A stretch of DNA of 64,000 nucleotides from Geobacteraceae bacterium (GCA_009773645.1 WSYB01000016.1:27352-91351); one strand, 5' to 3'; counted from the first letter of the stretch, positions 42,511-51,417 are shown. The notes: generated from the sequence alone by a model not told the origin. Translations and numbers: made by a program.

Positions 42511-44115
42511 ATGTGGAAAAAGAGGTTGGCTTTGCTGGTGGCAGCGGGTGGGGCGGTACTGGCCATGTCGTTTCCGGCTCTTTCGACGGCGGCCAAGGGG
42601 AAGCCGAAGGCTTTGGCAAAGGGTGACGGCAGAGAGACATGTTACGGCTGCCATGAGGAGGTGAAGGCCCTCAAGGAAGGGTCGAAACATGCCAAGCTCG
42701 CCTGCGATCTCTGCCACCAGAAGCTCAAGGAGCATCTGGGCGACAGTGACGTCAAGCCGGTCACTCTCATTGAGCAGTCGCTGTGCGGCAAATGCCACAA
42801 GGATGTGTATGAGAGTTTCTACAAGGTGAACTACGAGTCCCAGGCACGGAAAGAGAAGGGGGTGCCCACCGGCCGCTCACCCATGATGGACAAGCTCCTC
42901 GCTCCCTATGGCTTCACTTTTGAGCACAACGAGCCTCGCGGCCACGCCTTCATGGTGATCGACCAGTTCGCCGTCGACCGCTTTGCCGGAGGTCGCTTCC
43001 AGTTCAAGAAGCGGTGGTCAGGGGTCGACTCCACCGGCAAGGTGTGGGACGTCCTCGAGGACACCGGCAAGACCCTCCCCGAGACCGCCAAGGCGGGGAA
43101 CCCGACCTGCATCCAGTGCAAGTCGAGCGACCATATCCTCAAGTGGAAGTACATGGGGGAAACGGACCCGAAGGCCAAGTGGGACCGGACTTCCGATCCC
43201 ATCGCGGTAGCGAGGGACACCCAGAACGCGGTTGGTTGCATTCACTGCCACGACCCCCACGGTGCCCAGCCGCGCATAGTGCGCGACGCCCTGATCAAGG
43301 CCATCGACACAGACGGGGCAAAGATGTTCGCGGGTAATAACGGCAAGACAGACCTGAAGGTGATGGATTTCCGGGGTTTCCGCAAGATCGGCGTCATGCA
43401 GAAGAGCGACTCCCGCATGATGTGTGCCCAGTGCCACGTCGAGTACGCCTGTGGCGCGGGTTCCCAGTTCGACGACGGCAAGAAGGTCGGCTACGACGAC
43501 CGGCGGACCAACCACTTCCCGCTCACGGGACCTAAGGATATCCTCGAACACTACAAGAAGAGCCAGAACTTCTTCGACTTCAGGCACGCGGTGACCGGGG
43601 CGCGGCTCGTGAAGCTCCAGCACCCGGAAAACGAGACCTACTTCGGCAGCGTCCACGACAAGGCCGGGGTGAAGTGCAACGATTGCCACATGCCGGTGAT
43701 GAAAAACAGGCAGGGGAAGACCTTCACCTCCCACATGGTCATCAAGCCGAAGGACCACGTGAAGGAGGCGTGCCTTCGCTGCCATTCCAAGTACACGGTC
43801 GAGAAGCTCTCCTACCAGCTCCAGGCGATCCAGAACTACACCAAGGGGAAGATGCGCAAGGCCGAATACTGGCTGGGAGAGCTGATCGACACTTACGCCG
43901 AGGCCAAGCGTTTCGGCGTGGACGAGACTATCCTTGTCAAGGCCCGTGAGAAGCACGAAGAGGCCCATGTGCTGTGGGAGTGGTGGACCGCCGAGAACAG
44001 CGACGGTTTCCACAACCCGGACCTGGCCCGGGACACCCTCACCGCTTCCATTTCAGCCTCCAAGGAGGCGGTAGCGCTATTGAACAAGGCGATCGAGGAG
44101 AAGGGTAAAAAGTAG
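42511..44115 (+). CDS. Octaheme cytochrome c nitrite reductase (ONR type)
   Basis: 534 residues with a signal peptide (MWKKRLALLVAAGGAVLAMS). Heme sites in order: CYGCH, CDLCH, CGKCH, CIQCK (residues 200–204), CIHCH, CAQCH, CNDCH, CLRCH. The fourth, CXXCK, is the catalytic heme with lysine ligand, as in the Thioalkalivibrio octaheme enzyme and pentaheme NrfA. After heme 6, HVEYAC places Tyr312 two residues before Cys314, as in the Tyr–Cys cross-link reported for that enzyme. It should reduce nitrite (possibly also sulfite) to ammonia in the periplasm. The start at ATG 42511 has AAAGGAG; an ATG ten codons earlier is less likely. Confidence 0.93.
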   Translation: MWKKRLALLVAAGGAVLAMSFPALSTAAKGKPKALAKGDGRETCYGCHEEVKALKEGSKHAKLACDLCHQKLKEHLGDSDVKPVTLIEQSLCGKCHKDVYESFYKVNYESQARKEKGVPTGRSPMMDKLLAPYGFTFEHNEPRGHAFMVIDQFAVDRFAGGRFQFKKRWSGVDSTGKVWDVLEDTGKTLPETAKAGNPTCIQCKSSDHILKWKYMGETDPKAKWDRTSDPIAVARDTQNAVGCIHCHDPHGAQPRIVRDALIKAIDTDGAKMFAGNNGKTDLKVMDFRGFRKIGVMQKSDSRMMCAQCHVEYACGAGSQFDDGKKVGYDDRRTNHFPLTGPKDILEHYKKSQNFFDFRHAVTGARLVKLQHPENETYFGSVHDKAGVKCNDCHMPVMKNRQGKTFTSHMVIKPKDHVKEACLRCHSKYTVEKLSYQLQAIQNYTKGKMRKAEYWLGELIDTYAEAKRFGVDETILVKAREKHEEAHVLWEWWTAENSDGFHNPDLARDTLTASISASKEAVALLNKAIEEKGKK

Positions 44116-44151
44116 GGGGGAGTGTTGCTCCCGGACTCGCAGATTCGACAC

Positions 44152-44190
44152 AAAAAAGGCCCGTACCGTTCATGACGGCTCGGGCCTTTC
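44152..44190 (+). terminator. Intrinsic terminator after the octaheme reductase
   Basis: AAGGCCCG, inner ACCGTTCATGACGG, CGGGCCTT, then TCTCC. A good stem with a weak T-run; the A-run on the left would serve the opposite strand. Confidence 0.75.
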
Positions 44191-44410
44191 TCCTGGTGCA
44201 GAAAAGAAAAAGGCAGCGGTCAGCCACGAATGAACGCGAATGAGATTGACTTTTCAGGATTCGCTATTTGCTGCCGATACGTAAGAATGGGCTGTGCCAC
44301 ATGGGCCGGCATTGTGAAAAAAAATTAAGTTGACAGCCGATAATAAAGTATCTACCTGAAAAGACTAAATTCTGTTATCATGACCCTTTGTCGTCTGAAG
44401 GGAGGGGTCG
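44191..44410. other. Intergenic region before the GGDEF gene
   Basis: 220 bp, AT-rich towards the right (AAAAAAAATTAAGTTGACAGCCGATAATAAAG). TTGACA followed by a TAATAA-like element with short spacing may be the promoter. GGGAGGGG precedes the GTG start. Confidence 0.4.
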
Positions 44411-46069
44411 GTGGGCACTGCACTTCGCATTTTAATAGTTGAGGATTCGGTTGATGATGCCGAACTCCTCCTGTGGGAGCTGAGAAGGGGAGGGTACGAA
44501 CCGGTCTGGGAACGGGTCGAGACCGCAGAAGCCATGATGGCGGCGCTTGAGAACCGAGAGTGGGATATCGTCATTGCCGATTACGTAATGCCCAAGTTTA
44601 CCGGGCTGGCCGCGCTCGAACTGCTGCAGAGTGAGGGGCTTGATCTGCCGTTTATCATCGTGTCCGGGAAGGTTGGCGAAGACGCCGCGGTAGAAGCCAT
44701 GAGAGCGGGAGCCCATGACTATCTCGTCAAGGGGCATATGGCCAGGCTTGTCCCTGCCGTTAAAAGGGAGTTGAGCGAGTACCGCATTCGGCTGGAACGA
44801 AAGCAGGCGGAAGCGGAACTCTATCTGCTGAAAAAAGCCATTGAGACCATGCCCATAGGGGTCACGATTACCGACATAAAGGGGATAATCATCTATACGA
44901 ATCCTGCTGAGGCGGTTATGCACGGTTACTCGGTGGAAGAACTGACAGGCCGGGATGCGAGGATTCTCGCCCCGCCGGACACCTGGAAGAAAGGCCCGCC
45001 ACGGCTGAAAGCGATGAAAGGCCTGATTCGGGAGAGCGTCAATATCAGGAAGGACGGGAGTGCTTTCCCCGTTTACCTGATTTCCAACGTCGTTCGGGAC
45101 GTGGGGGGGGAACCCATAGCCATCATCTCCACCTGCGAAGATATCACCGAGCGGAAGCGGTTTGAAGAGACGTTACGGAAGCAGCTTGCCGCCATGGAAA
45201 GCTCCATGGACGGCATGGCTATTCTGGACAAAAAAGGGAATTATGTCTATGTAAACCATGCCCATGCCGAAATCTTCGGCTACGACTCCCCTGACGAACT
45301 TGTCGGCAAAAACTGGCGGGTCCTTTATGAAGAGGGCGAAAGCAGAAAGATTGAGCATGAAATTATGTCTCTCCTCAGGTTAGAGGGGAAATGGCGGGGG
45401 GAAGCGGTCGGGAAAAGGCGTGACGGGACAACGTTCCCCCAGGAAATTTCGCTCACCGTGATTGAAGAAGGTGGGATCATCTGTGTTGTCCGTGACATAA
45501 CCGAGCGCAAGGCGACGGAAGAAAAACTGATGTATATGAGTACCCATGACCCCCTTACCGGCTTTTACAATCGCGCATATTTTGAAGAAGAGATGGACCG
45601 GCTGGAACGGAGCAGACTGTTTCCGGTCAGCATCGTGATGGCTGATTTGGACGGCTTGAAGGAAATTAACGATACCCATGGGCATGCGGCAGGGGACAAA
45701 CTGCTGCAGGAGGCGGCAAAAGTGCTGTACTCCGTATTCCGTGCAGAAGACATGGTGGCGAGGATTGGCGGTGACGAGTTTGTCGTACTTTTACCCGAGG
45801 CCGGCGCCGCAGTCGTTGAAAACGCCCTGAAGCGCATCAGAGAAACCCTTGAGGACGCTTCCCGCTCCCTTGAGGGGATACCTCTCAGCCTCTCTCTGGG
45901 AACCGCCACTGCCGAAGACAGCGGCAAGCTGCTGGAGGCAATGAAACTGGCCGACGAGCGTATGTATCAGGACAAACTTTCAAGAAACGGCCGGATATCC
46001 GGCAAAATGGCAGGTCTTGATGGAGATGTAAAAGAAGAGGCGCTTCGTCTCGGCAGTACCGGAAAATGA
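44411..46069 (+). CDS. Response regulator with two PAS domains and GGDEF (diguanylate cyclase)
   Basis: 552 residues, GTG start. REC domain (1–125) with phospho-acceptor Asp in VIADYVMPKF and conserved Lys in DYLVKGHM. PAS 1 (about 135–255) and PAS 2 (about 258–380) each end with a PAC-type segment (VVRDVGGEPIAI; TVIEEGGIICVVRDITERK). The GGDEF domain (385–540) has an intact active site RIGGDEFVVLLPE and the inhibitory I-site RAED five residues before it. It should make c-di-GMP in response to phosphorylation and a PAS signal. No EAL domain, no membrane segment, no linked kinase. Confidence 0.93.
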   Translation: MGTALRILIVEDSVDDAELLLWELRRGGYEPVWERVETAEAMMAALENREWDIVIADYVMPKFTGLAALELLQSEGLDLPFIIVSGKVGEDAAVEAMRAGAHDYLVKGHMARLVPAVKRELSEYRIRLERKQAEAELYLLKKAIETMPIGVTITDIKGIIIYTNPAEAVMHGYSVEELTGRDARILAPPDTWKKGPPRLKAMKGLIRESVNIRKDGSAFPVYLISNVVRDVGGEPIAIISTCEDITERKRFEETLRKQLAAMESSMDGMAILDKKGNYVYVNHAHAEIFGYDSPDELVGKNWRVLYEEGESRKIEHEIMSLLRLEGKWRGEAVGKRRDGTTFPQEISLTVIEEGGIICVVRDITERKATEEKLMYMSTHDPLTGFYNRAYFEEEMDRLERSRLFPVSIVMADLDGLKEINDTHGHAAGDKLLQEAAKVLYSVFRAEDMVARIGGDEFVVLLPEAGAAVVENALKRIRETLEDASRSLEGIPLSLSLGTATAEDSGKLLEAMKLADERMYQDKLSRNGRISGKMAGLDGDVKEEALRLGSTGK

Positions 46070-46088
46070 AAGCCATTATACCACGGTA

Positions 46089-46490
46089 TTAGAGCCCGCC
46101 GATGATTTTCCAGCCCCCGTGCTCCTTTTTAAGCAGGATATGTTCTTTCCCTTCCAGACTCAGGTCTTTCCCTTTAGTGGTGACCCGTAAGACATAGTCG
46201 CCGGATATTGTCGCCCTGTCTCCCTTTATATCCACCCGAGGATCAGAGAAGCGGTAGTCGAGCCGGTCGAAGGCATTGAAGGTCGCTTCCAGCTCCGCCT
46301 TTTTAGCCGCGAGATTTTTTCCCTTGTCCTGGTAATCGCCGGAGAGGAGGGAGATATAAAGGGCGATGTCTTTGCTGTTAAGGGCCTGCTGGCGTTTCAC
46401 GGCCACGGCCGTGACCGCCTGCCGGTCGGCTTCGGAACCGCCGCAGCCGGCAATAATCAGGATGAGCAGGCAGAAGACAGCACGCTTCAA
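46089..46490 (-). CDS. Lipoprotein with NTF2/SnoaL-like domain
   Basis: 133 residues. The signal MKRAVFCLLILIIAGC carries a lipobox (IAGC). The mature part has the alpha–beta pattern of small NTF2-like domains (VKRQQALNSKDIALYISLLSGDYQD… HILLKKEHGGWKIIGGL). The start is a TTG that overlaps the bamD stop (TTGA), so translation is coupled to BamD. An outer-membrane or periplasmic role is likely; nothing more specific is supported. Confidence 0.75.
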   Translation of the reverse strand: MKRAVFCLLILIIAGCGGSEADRQAVTAVAVKRQQALNSKDIALYISLLSGDYQDKGKNLAAKKAELEATFNAFDRLDYRFSDPRVDIKGDRATISGDYVLRVTTKGKDLSLEGKEHILLKKEHGGWKIIGGL

Positions 46491-47242
46491 TAGTATTTTC
46501 CCATGAATTTTCTGGCTTCATCGACGTACTTGCTGGAGCCGTATTCACTGGAAAGGCGGTTGAATACGTCCCGTCCCTTGGTTTTTTCCCCTGCCAGGAT
46601 ATAGGCTTCTCCCAGATAGAGGAGGGTCTCGTCATGGACCGGCGACTTGGGGTAGTTGGCCAGGGACTCCTCCAATCGCTTGATGGCGGCCCGATATTTT
46701 TCGCTGCGCAGATAAAACCTTCCCACGTAGATCTCATACTGGACCTGCTTCATCCGGCAGACTTCCAGCTTATCCTTGACGTCGGCGGCGTATTCCGCGT
46801 ATTCCGAAGAGGGATACTGTCTGAGGAAGTTTTCGAATACAGTGACCGCGTTTTTTACCGGCGTCTGATCGGTGTCAATCCCGGTAATCTGGTTGTAATA
46901 GCAGAGACCAAGCCGGTACAGGGCGTAGGGCGCTTTTTCATTGGAGGGATGGAGCTTGCGGAAATCCTCGTAGGACGCTGCCGCCTCTATGTAGCTGCCG
47001 CTTTCGAACTGGGCGTCGGCGATTTTCAATTCGGCCATGGCGGTAAGCTGCGGCGAGAAGTAGCTTTCCTTCACCTTTTTCCACTGGGCGATGGCGTCTT
47101 CATAGTGCTTTTCGGCGTAGAACTCCTCACCTTCCTTGAAGTAGGTCTCTGCGCTCTTGGTAGGAGGCATAGTTGCAGCGCAGCCGGCGAGGAGGAGCAG
47201 GGAAAGGGAGAAGAAGAGGTAAAAAAATGTTCGCAAGGACAT
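46487..47242 (-). CDS. bamD: Outer-membrane assembly lipoprotein BamD
   Basis: 251 residues with a lipobox (LLLAGC) in the signal MSLRTFFYLFFSLSLLLLAGC, then five TPR-like helical repeats, including KSAETYFKEGEEFYAEKHYEDAIAQWKKV and FRKLHPSNEKAPYALYRLGLCYYNQI. BamD is the essential TPR lipoprotein that helps BamA fold outer-membrane proteins. An AAAGGAG precedes the ATG. It is co-transcribed with the NTF2-like lipoprotein. Confidence 0.9.
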   Translation of the reverse strand: MSLRTFFYLFFSLSLLLLAGCAATMPPTKSAETYFKEGEEFYAEKHYEDAIAQWKKVKESYFSPQLTAMAELKIADAQFESGSYIEAAASYEDFRKLHPSNEKAPYALYRLGLCYYNQITGIDTDQTPVKNAVTVFENFLRQYPSSEYAEYAADVKDKLEVCRMKQVQYEIYVGRFYLRSEKYRAAIKRLEESLANYPKSPVHDETLLYLGEAYILAGEKTKGRDVFNRLSSEYGSSKYVDEARKFMGKYY

Positions 47243-47360
47243 GTCTCCTTTGTTTTATCTGATACGAAATTAGTGGAAACGGGTTTTATTGTCAATGCAA
47301 AGTTGTGCATGCAAAGTTGGCAGGTAAAAGGAAACCCCGATTTTATATCGAACACGGAGG

Positions 47361-47792
47361 TCAAGACTTTCCGGGCCGATGCAGCCGCACGGGAAGCGCT
47401 TCTTCCTTCAGGCCGGTGGCCTTTGCCATCATGTTGAAATGCCGGTCGTTGTGCAGGAGAACGCAGGAATGCTCCAGCGCAATGGCTGCGATCAAGGTGT
47501 CGGCAAGCGGAACGTTTATCCCTTTTTGCCGGAGGGAATAGCCTGTTTTCCAGGCACGCTCCCAGACCTTGGCGTCCATTTCCAAGCGGGGCAGAGCGGC
47601 AAAATCGTTATGAAGGGTCTCGTAGCTTTTTTCCGAACGTGCGCCGCGCAAGATTTCCATGATGATTATATCCGCCGTCATCACCCTGTCCGCCATGATA
47701 AGAGGGACGATCCGGTCGCGCACGGCCGGGTCGTCGCCCCGCAGATAGTGGACCCATACCGTTGTATCGGCCAGGAATATATCACTCTTCAT
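47361..47792 (-). CDS. PIN-domain toxin (VapC family)
   Basis: 143 residues starting MKSDIFLADTTVWVHYLRG; the PIN acidic set is Asp in LADTTVW, Glu in IIIMEILRGA, Asp in VPLADTLIAAIA and Asp in LLHNDRHFNMMA. A tRNA- or rRNA-cleaving nuclease controlled by the antitoxin encoded just upstream, with an 11-bp overlap. The upstream frame extension was ignored because it lies in the antitoxin gene. Confidence 0.88.
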   Translation of the reverse strand: MKSDIFLADTTVWVHYLRGDDPAVRDRIVPLIMADRVMTADIIIMEILRGARSEKSYETLHNDFAALPRLEMDAKVWERAWKTGYSLRQKGINVPLADTLIAAIALEHSCVLLHNDRHFNMMAKATGLKEEALPVRLHRPGKS

Positions 47793-47988
47793 CGCGCCTG
47801 AACTCCTCGACCTCTTCAACCGTCAGATCGACGAGCCCGCTGCCATAGAGCTTGGCCAGGTGTTCCTGGCGCTTGTGCCGCACGAATTCTTTGAGGGAGA
47901 GATTGATGATCTCCTTCTTGGTCTTGGCCGGGGAGAGTTTTTTCGCCTCCTCGAACAACTTGTCGTCAATGGCAATTGTCGCCCTCAT
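47782..47988 (-). CDS. VapB-type antitoxin
   Basis: 68 residues. MRATIAIDDKLFEEAKKLSPAKTKKEIINLSLKEFVRHKRQEH is a ribbon-helix-helix-like DNA-binding N-terminus; the acidic C-terminus (VDLTVEEVEEFRRDEE) would wrap the toxin. AGGAGGTGTC precedes the ATG. The operator-like palindrome at 48005–48030 lies 17 bp upstream. Confidence 0.87.
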   Translation of the reverse strand: MRATIAIDDKLFEEAKKLSPAKTKKEIINLSLKEFVRHKRQEHLAKLYGSGLVDLTVEEVEEFRRDEE

Positions 47989-48004
47989 ATGACACCTCCT
48001 GATA

Positions 48005-48030
48005 ACACATATTATTGGCAAATAATGTGT
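48005..48030. promoter_or_regulatory. Palindromic operator upstream of vapBC
   Basis: ACACATATTATT…AAATAATGTGT, nearly perfect inverted arms, 17 bp from the antitoxin start. Presumed VapBC autoregulatory site. Confidence 0.65.
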
Positions 48031-48059
48031 ATGTCAAGAGCACAAAAGTTTCTTTCCTC

Positions 48060-48096
48060 AAATAAGCCGGCCCGCTCCCGCGGGCTGGCTTATTTA
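48060..48096. terminator. Strong hairpin terminator
   Basis: AAATAAGCCGGCCCGC/GCGGGCTGGCTTATTT with a four-base loop. It may end transcripts of the decayed minus-strand genes to its right, or the vapBC leader on the other side. Confidence 0.75.
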
Positions 48097-48162
48097 CAAC
48101 TCTGCGTATCAGCAAGAATTAACAATAGAGCATATCAGGGGGGATCCCGTACAGAAACAGCG

Positions 48163-48318
48163 AAAGGGCCTCCCGTTACGGAAGGCCCTTCTGTTCAGAA
48201 GCTATGAAGTGTGATGAAGACCTGAAGCACTAATTCACCGTCGGCGTGGTGAGCGAGATAGTTGCCGTCCCGGCACCCACGGGATCAAATCTGAAGTTCG
48301 GGGTGAGATGGTTGGTGC
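48163..48318 (-). pseudogene. Decayed 3' end of an Ig-like-domain protein gene with its terminator, remnant 1
   Basis: On the minus strand, 48318 to the TAG at 48231–48233 reads LTPNFRFDPVGAGTATISLT and ends TTPTVN, the C-terminal strands of a bacterial Ig-like repeat. Just beyond it is an AAGGGCCT/AGGCCCTT hairpin with TCTG (48163–48190), apparently the old terminator. No start or signal peptide remains. Confidence 0.6.
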
Positions 48319-48376
48319 ACAGGTATGGTCACCCCGAGAGTTAACTTGTGGCCAGGGCCTGCATCCGTGGGTAAAA

Positions 48377-48481
48377 GAAAGGGGCCCCTTTCAGAGCCCC
48401 CTTTTCCCGCACCGACATTTATTCTTGGTCATGGATTAACTGTCACGGTCTGGGTAGCCCCTGCCAGGCTGATGTAACCCG
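48377..48481 (-). pseudogene. Decayed 3' end of an Ig-like-domain protein gene with its terminator, remnant 2
   Basis: The minus strand from 48479 to the TGA at 48429–48431 gives GYISLAGATQTVTVNP, again a typical last strand of an exported repeat protein. A terminator-like AAAGGGG/CCCCCTTTT hairpin (48377–48406) follows. The layout parallels remnant 1, suggesting two successive truncated genes. Confidence 0.55.
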
Positions 48482-48560
48482 GAGCATGCTAGATAAAGTA
48501 AAGAATCTCGACAAAAATGTTCCTTGTGGGATTTCCTGCATTTTGTAACCTGTTGAAATA

Positions 48561-48707
48561 ATGAAGGCTTTTGTTAGTGCAAGAAATTCCGAAGTCATGT
48601 CGGGTTCCTTTACAGTCTTGATTTTGGGGAAAGCGCATGGGAAGCTTGTGTCGATATATATAACCGATGGGAACTTACAGATGTATTACGGATTCGGAGA
48701 AAAATGA
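48561..48707 (+). CDS. Possible 48-residue protein, tail duplicated at 51.8 kb
   Basis: Begins MKAFVSARNSEVMSGSFTVL and ends in TDGNLQMYYGFGEK. The last 53 bp recur at 51801–51853 with three differences. No clear ribosome-binding site and no family that I know. It may be a remnant rather than a working gene. Confidence 0.35.
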   Translation: MKAFVSARNSEVMSGSFTVLILGKAHGKLVSIYITDGNLQMYYGFGEK

Positions 48708-48741
48708 AGGGTGTTCTGAAGGATGATGCAAACTCGGCTTA

Positions 48742-48790
48742 GATTTACTCAAAATATTGAGTAAATTTACTCAACGTACTGAGTAAATTT
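48742..48790. repeat. Two tandem TTTACTCAA/TTGAGTAAA palindromes
   Basis: TTTACTCAA-AATA-TTGAGTAAA followed by TTTACTCAA-CGTAC-TGAGTAAATTT. Perfect or near-perfect arms. The block sits directly in front of the ATPase remnant and probably served as its promoter/operator. Confidence 0.6.
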
Positions 48791-48795
48791 AGAAG

Positions 48796-48963
48796 GAGCT
48801 ACAGGACGCGGGAAACACCACCACTCTTGCCCACTACCTGGAACTCCTGGAGGCGTTCGCAAAAGCTTTCAAGCCGCAACAAAAGTTCCTGGTCGGCGGC
48901 CAGGGGATTCCGCTGGAAGAATACTTCCAGACCCCCGTCAGGCGCTATGTGGAGACAAAGTAG
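48796..48963 (+). pseudogene. Remnant of a DUF4143-type AAA+ ATPase with internal deletion
   Basis: One frame reads LQDAGNTTTLAHYLELLEAF, a diagnostic segment of these ATPases, then jumps straight to KFLVGGQGIPLEEYFQTPVR, which belongs at the extreme C-terminus. The N-terminal P-loop domain and most of the middle are missing. It lies in a tract of decayed sequence. Confidence 0.65.
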
Positions 48964-49141
48964 CGGGTAATGCGGGCTTAGCCCCCGATTTTATTTGGGG
49001 AGCGGCAATTGGCGGCAATTCAAATCTGGAGCGGCTTTAGCCGTGATTGACAGGCCGAAACGGCAGGGGGAGCCGGTAGGCTCCCCCTGTTTCCAGTATG
49101 GGAAAATTTTCTATGTTCCGAAACGGACAAAAGTGCCTCTG

Positions 49142-50808
49142 CTACGGCAGCGGCGGCGTGCTTTGGCCATAGTAATTATCTCCCCAGCAGGCGACGCTGC
49201 CGTCGCCCTTCACGCCGCAGGTATGATTACCACCCACGCTCACCTGGGTGAAGGTGCCGGCAGGCGGCGTACTTTGGCCCCTGCCATTAATTCCCCAGCA
49301 GGCGACGCTGCCGTCGCCCTTCACGCCGCAGGTATGATTACCACCCGCGCTCACCTGGGTGAAGGTGCCGGCAGGCGGCGTGCTTTGGCCAGTGTAATTT
49401 TCTCCCCAGCAGGCGACGCTGCCGTCGTTCCATAGCCATTCCATCCCCAGCAGGCGACGCTGCCGTCGCTCTTCACGCCGCAGGTATGTTTACTACCCGC
49501 GTTCACCTGGGTGAAGGTGCCGGCAGGCGGCGTGCTTTGGCCAGTGTAATTTTCTCCCCAGCAGGCGACGCTGCCGTCGTTCTTCACGCCGCAGTTATGA
49601 TAACCCCCCGCGCTCACCTGGGTGAAGGTGCCGGTAGGCGGCGTGCTTTCGCCACTGCCATTATCTCCCCAGCAGGCGACGCTGCCGTCGCTCTTCACGC
49701 CGCAGTTATGATTTTTTCCACCCGCGCTCACCTGGATGAGACGGGGTATCATCGCCCGGATCGAGGTGAGCAAGGCGTCGACCTGCGCTTTGGTGTAATA
49801 CGCAGTCAGGTCGGGCACGGGACCGGCAGGACCCTGCGGCCCCTGAGGTCCTGTTGCTCCCGTTGCCCCTGCCGGTCCGACAGGCCCCTGCGGCCCCTGG
49901 TCGCCTTTGGCTGCCAACAGTTCCCATGAATCCGGGTCACTGGGCGGGCCGAACTTTAATTCCAGGCACTTTTCGGCTCTGCAGCGCCAGGTTGATCCGC
50001 CAAAGGTTACAACCTCGTTCAATTGATAGTGCATCTCCTGGTTCCAGGCGCCGCGCGCCACCAGCCCCGGATCGCCTTTGGGACCTTGTGGCCCTGCGGG
50101 ACCAACCGGACCTTGCACGCCTTGTAATCCTTGCGGGCCGGTCAACCCCTGCGGCCCTGCAAGGCCCGTATCACCTTTCGGTCCCTGCGGACCAACTTGA
50201 CCTTGTGGCCCCGTATCGCCTTTGTCACCCTTCAGACCCTGCGGTCCAGTTGGACCAGTCGTGCCCGTGTCGCCTTTCGGCCCTTGAGGCCCTTGTAGCC
50301 CCGGATCACCTTTGTCACCCTTCAGCCCTTGCGGGCCGGCCGGCCCGACGATGCTGTTGCCCGGATCACCCGTGTCCCCCTTCGGTCCCTGCGGGCCGGG
50401 GACACCCGGCACGTCGCTGGTGGCGCTGAAGAGGGCGTACGGCACCACGGCCAGCTTATCGCGGGTGCCGAGCACCTGGCCGTTTGCCTCCACCTGCACC
50501 CAGAGCTGCTGGTTGAAGTCGGCCGGAAGGAGTGGATTAACGTCTCCCAGGTAGGTGCTGACCAGCCGGGTGGTGCTTGTGACCGGGATGTTTTTGATCT
50601 CTATCCACTTCTGGGTGCCGCTCCCCAGGGCATCACTGTCCCACAGGGTGTAGGTGAATGTGACGTTGGTCGTTGTGGTGCTGCTGGTTGGCGCCGCGGT
50701 CAGCTTCTTCTGGTAGAAGAGCTTGGCATCCACCAGTGCGGCTCCGGCGACCGCCGTCCAGGCGAGCAGCAGCAGGGCGGCTATTGTCGATATGAAAGAC
50801 TTTTTCAT
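49142..50808 (-). pseudogene. Exported collagen-like/RCC1-repeat protein, frame broken in the repeats
   Basis: From the ATG at 50806–50808 (AAGGAGGGG upstream): signal peptide [24 protein letters not shown], a head of about 120 residues, a Gly-X-Y collagen-like tract, an insert resembling a carbohydrate-binding module ([22 protein letters not shown]…WELLAA), more Gly-X-Y, then 37-residue RCC1-like repeats around [12 protein letters not shown]. At about 49427–49440 one repeat is shortened by 70 bp, shifting frame. The main frame ends at 49351 after 485 residues, and the remaining repeats continue in another frame to 49142. Probably a surface fibre or adhesin. Confidence 0.82.
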
Positions 50809-50856
50809 TTTCCCCTCCTTGATCAATATTTGTTTCATTCTGAGTTATGCCGACAC

Positions 50857-51417
50857 TCAGTTCTGTCGGCGCTGCACAATTCTCCGATAGCCAGTCAATC
50901 CGGCCAGCCCGACGCCGAGGAGCAGGAATGTCCCCGGCTCTGGAACCGGCGCAGTGGAAGGCTCATTGAAGGGGACTGTCGTGTAGGTGAATGCCTGGTC
51001 GCCACTGGTCGTTACTTCATCGGCAAGAGGTCCGAAGTCGGAGAGTAACCATGCGAAGCTTACCGCAACACCACTCTGGGAGCTGCCGGGGGCAATCGCC
51101 TGACCGGGATCAGCGAAACCGTAGAACGCCCCGTTTTGCGGCCCCGCCGAATCGCTCCACGGGCTGGCAGCATACGAGCTTCCCCATCCGGCTGGCAGAG
51201 GGTCAACCTGCAACGCATCGTAGAGCCCGTAGGCGAAATCGACACTGAAGCTGTCGATGGCCTGCCCGATAAGGTCGTTGGTAATTGTGTAGTTGTACTG
51301 CCAGTTGCCGCTCCCTAAGTCTGCCACTGTCCACGAGAGCGACGGGGTCGCCAGGGCAGTGCCGCTGGCGCCCAGGCACGTTGCGAGAAAAACGATCGCC
51401 AGGATAATCCTTTTCAT
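50857..51417 (-). CDS. PEP-CTERM exported protein
   Basis: 186 residues. Signal peptide MKRIILAIVFLATCLGASGTALA, a beta-rich middle (SLSWTVADLGSGNWQYNYTI…) and the C-terminal sorting signal VPEPGTFLLLGVGLAGLTG followed by YRR. Such proteins are cut by an exosortase, usually tied to exopolysaccharide. No exosortase is present here. GGGAGGAGG precedes the ATG. It lies between the small 80-residue gene and the collagen/RCC1 gene. Confidence 0.88.
   Translation of the reverse strand: MKRIILAIVFLATCLGASGTALATPSLSWTVADLGSGNWQYNYTITNDLIGQAIDSFSVDFAYGLYDALQVDPLPAGWGSSYAASPWSDSAGPQNGAFYGFADPGQAIAPGSSQSGVAVSFAWLLSDFGPLADEVTTSGDQAFTYTTVPFNEPSTAPVPEPGTFLLLGVGLAGLTGYRRIVQRRQN

Noticed and set aside
49142..49760. 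The regular repeats at 49.2–49.7 kb as a CRISPR array
   Set aside because: The period is 111 bp, units are translated as RCC1-like repeats and there are no spacers of independent sequence or cas genes.
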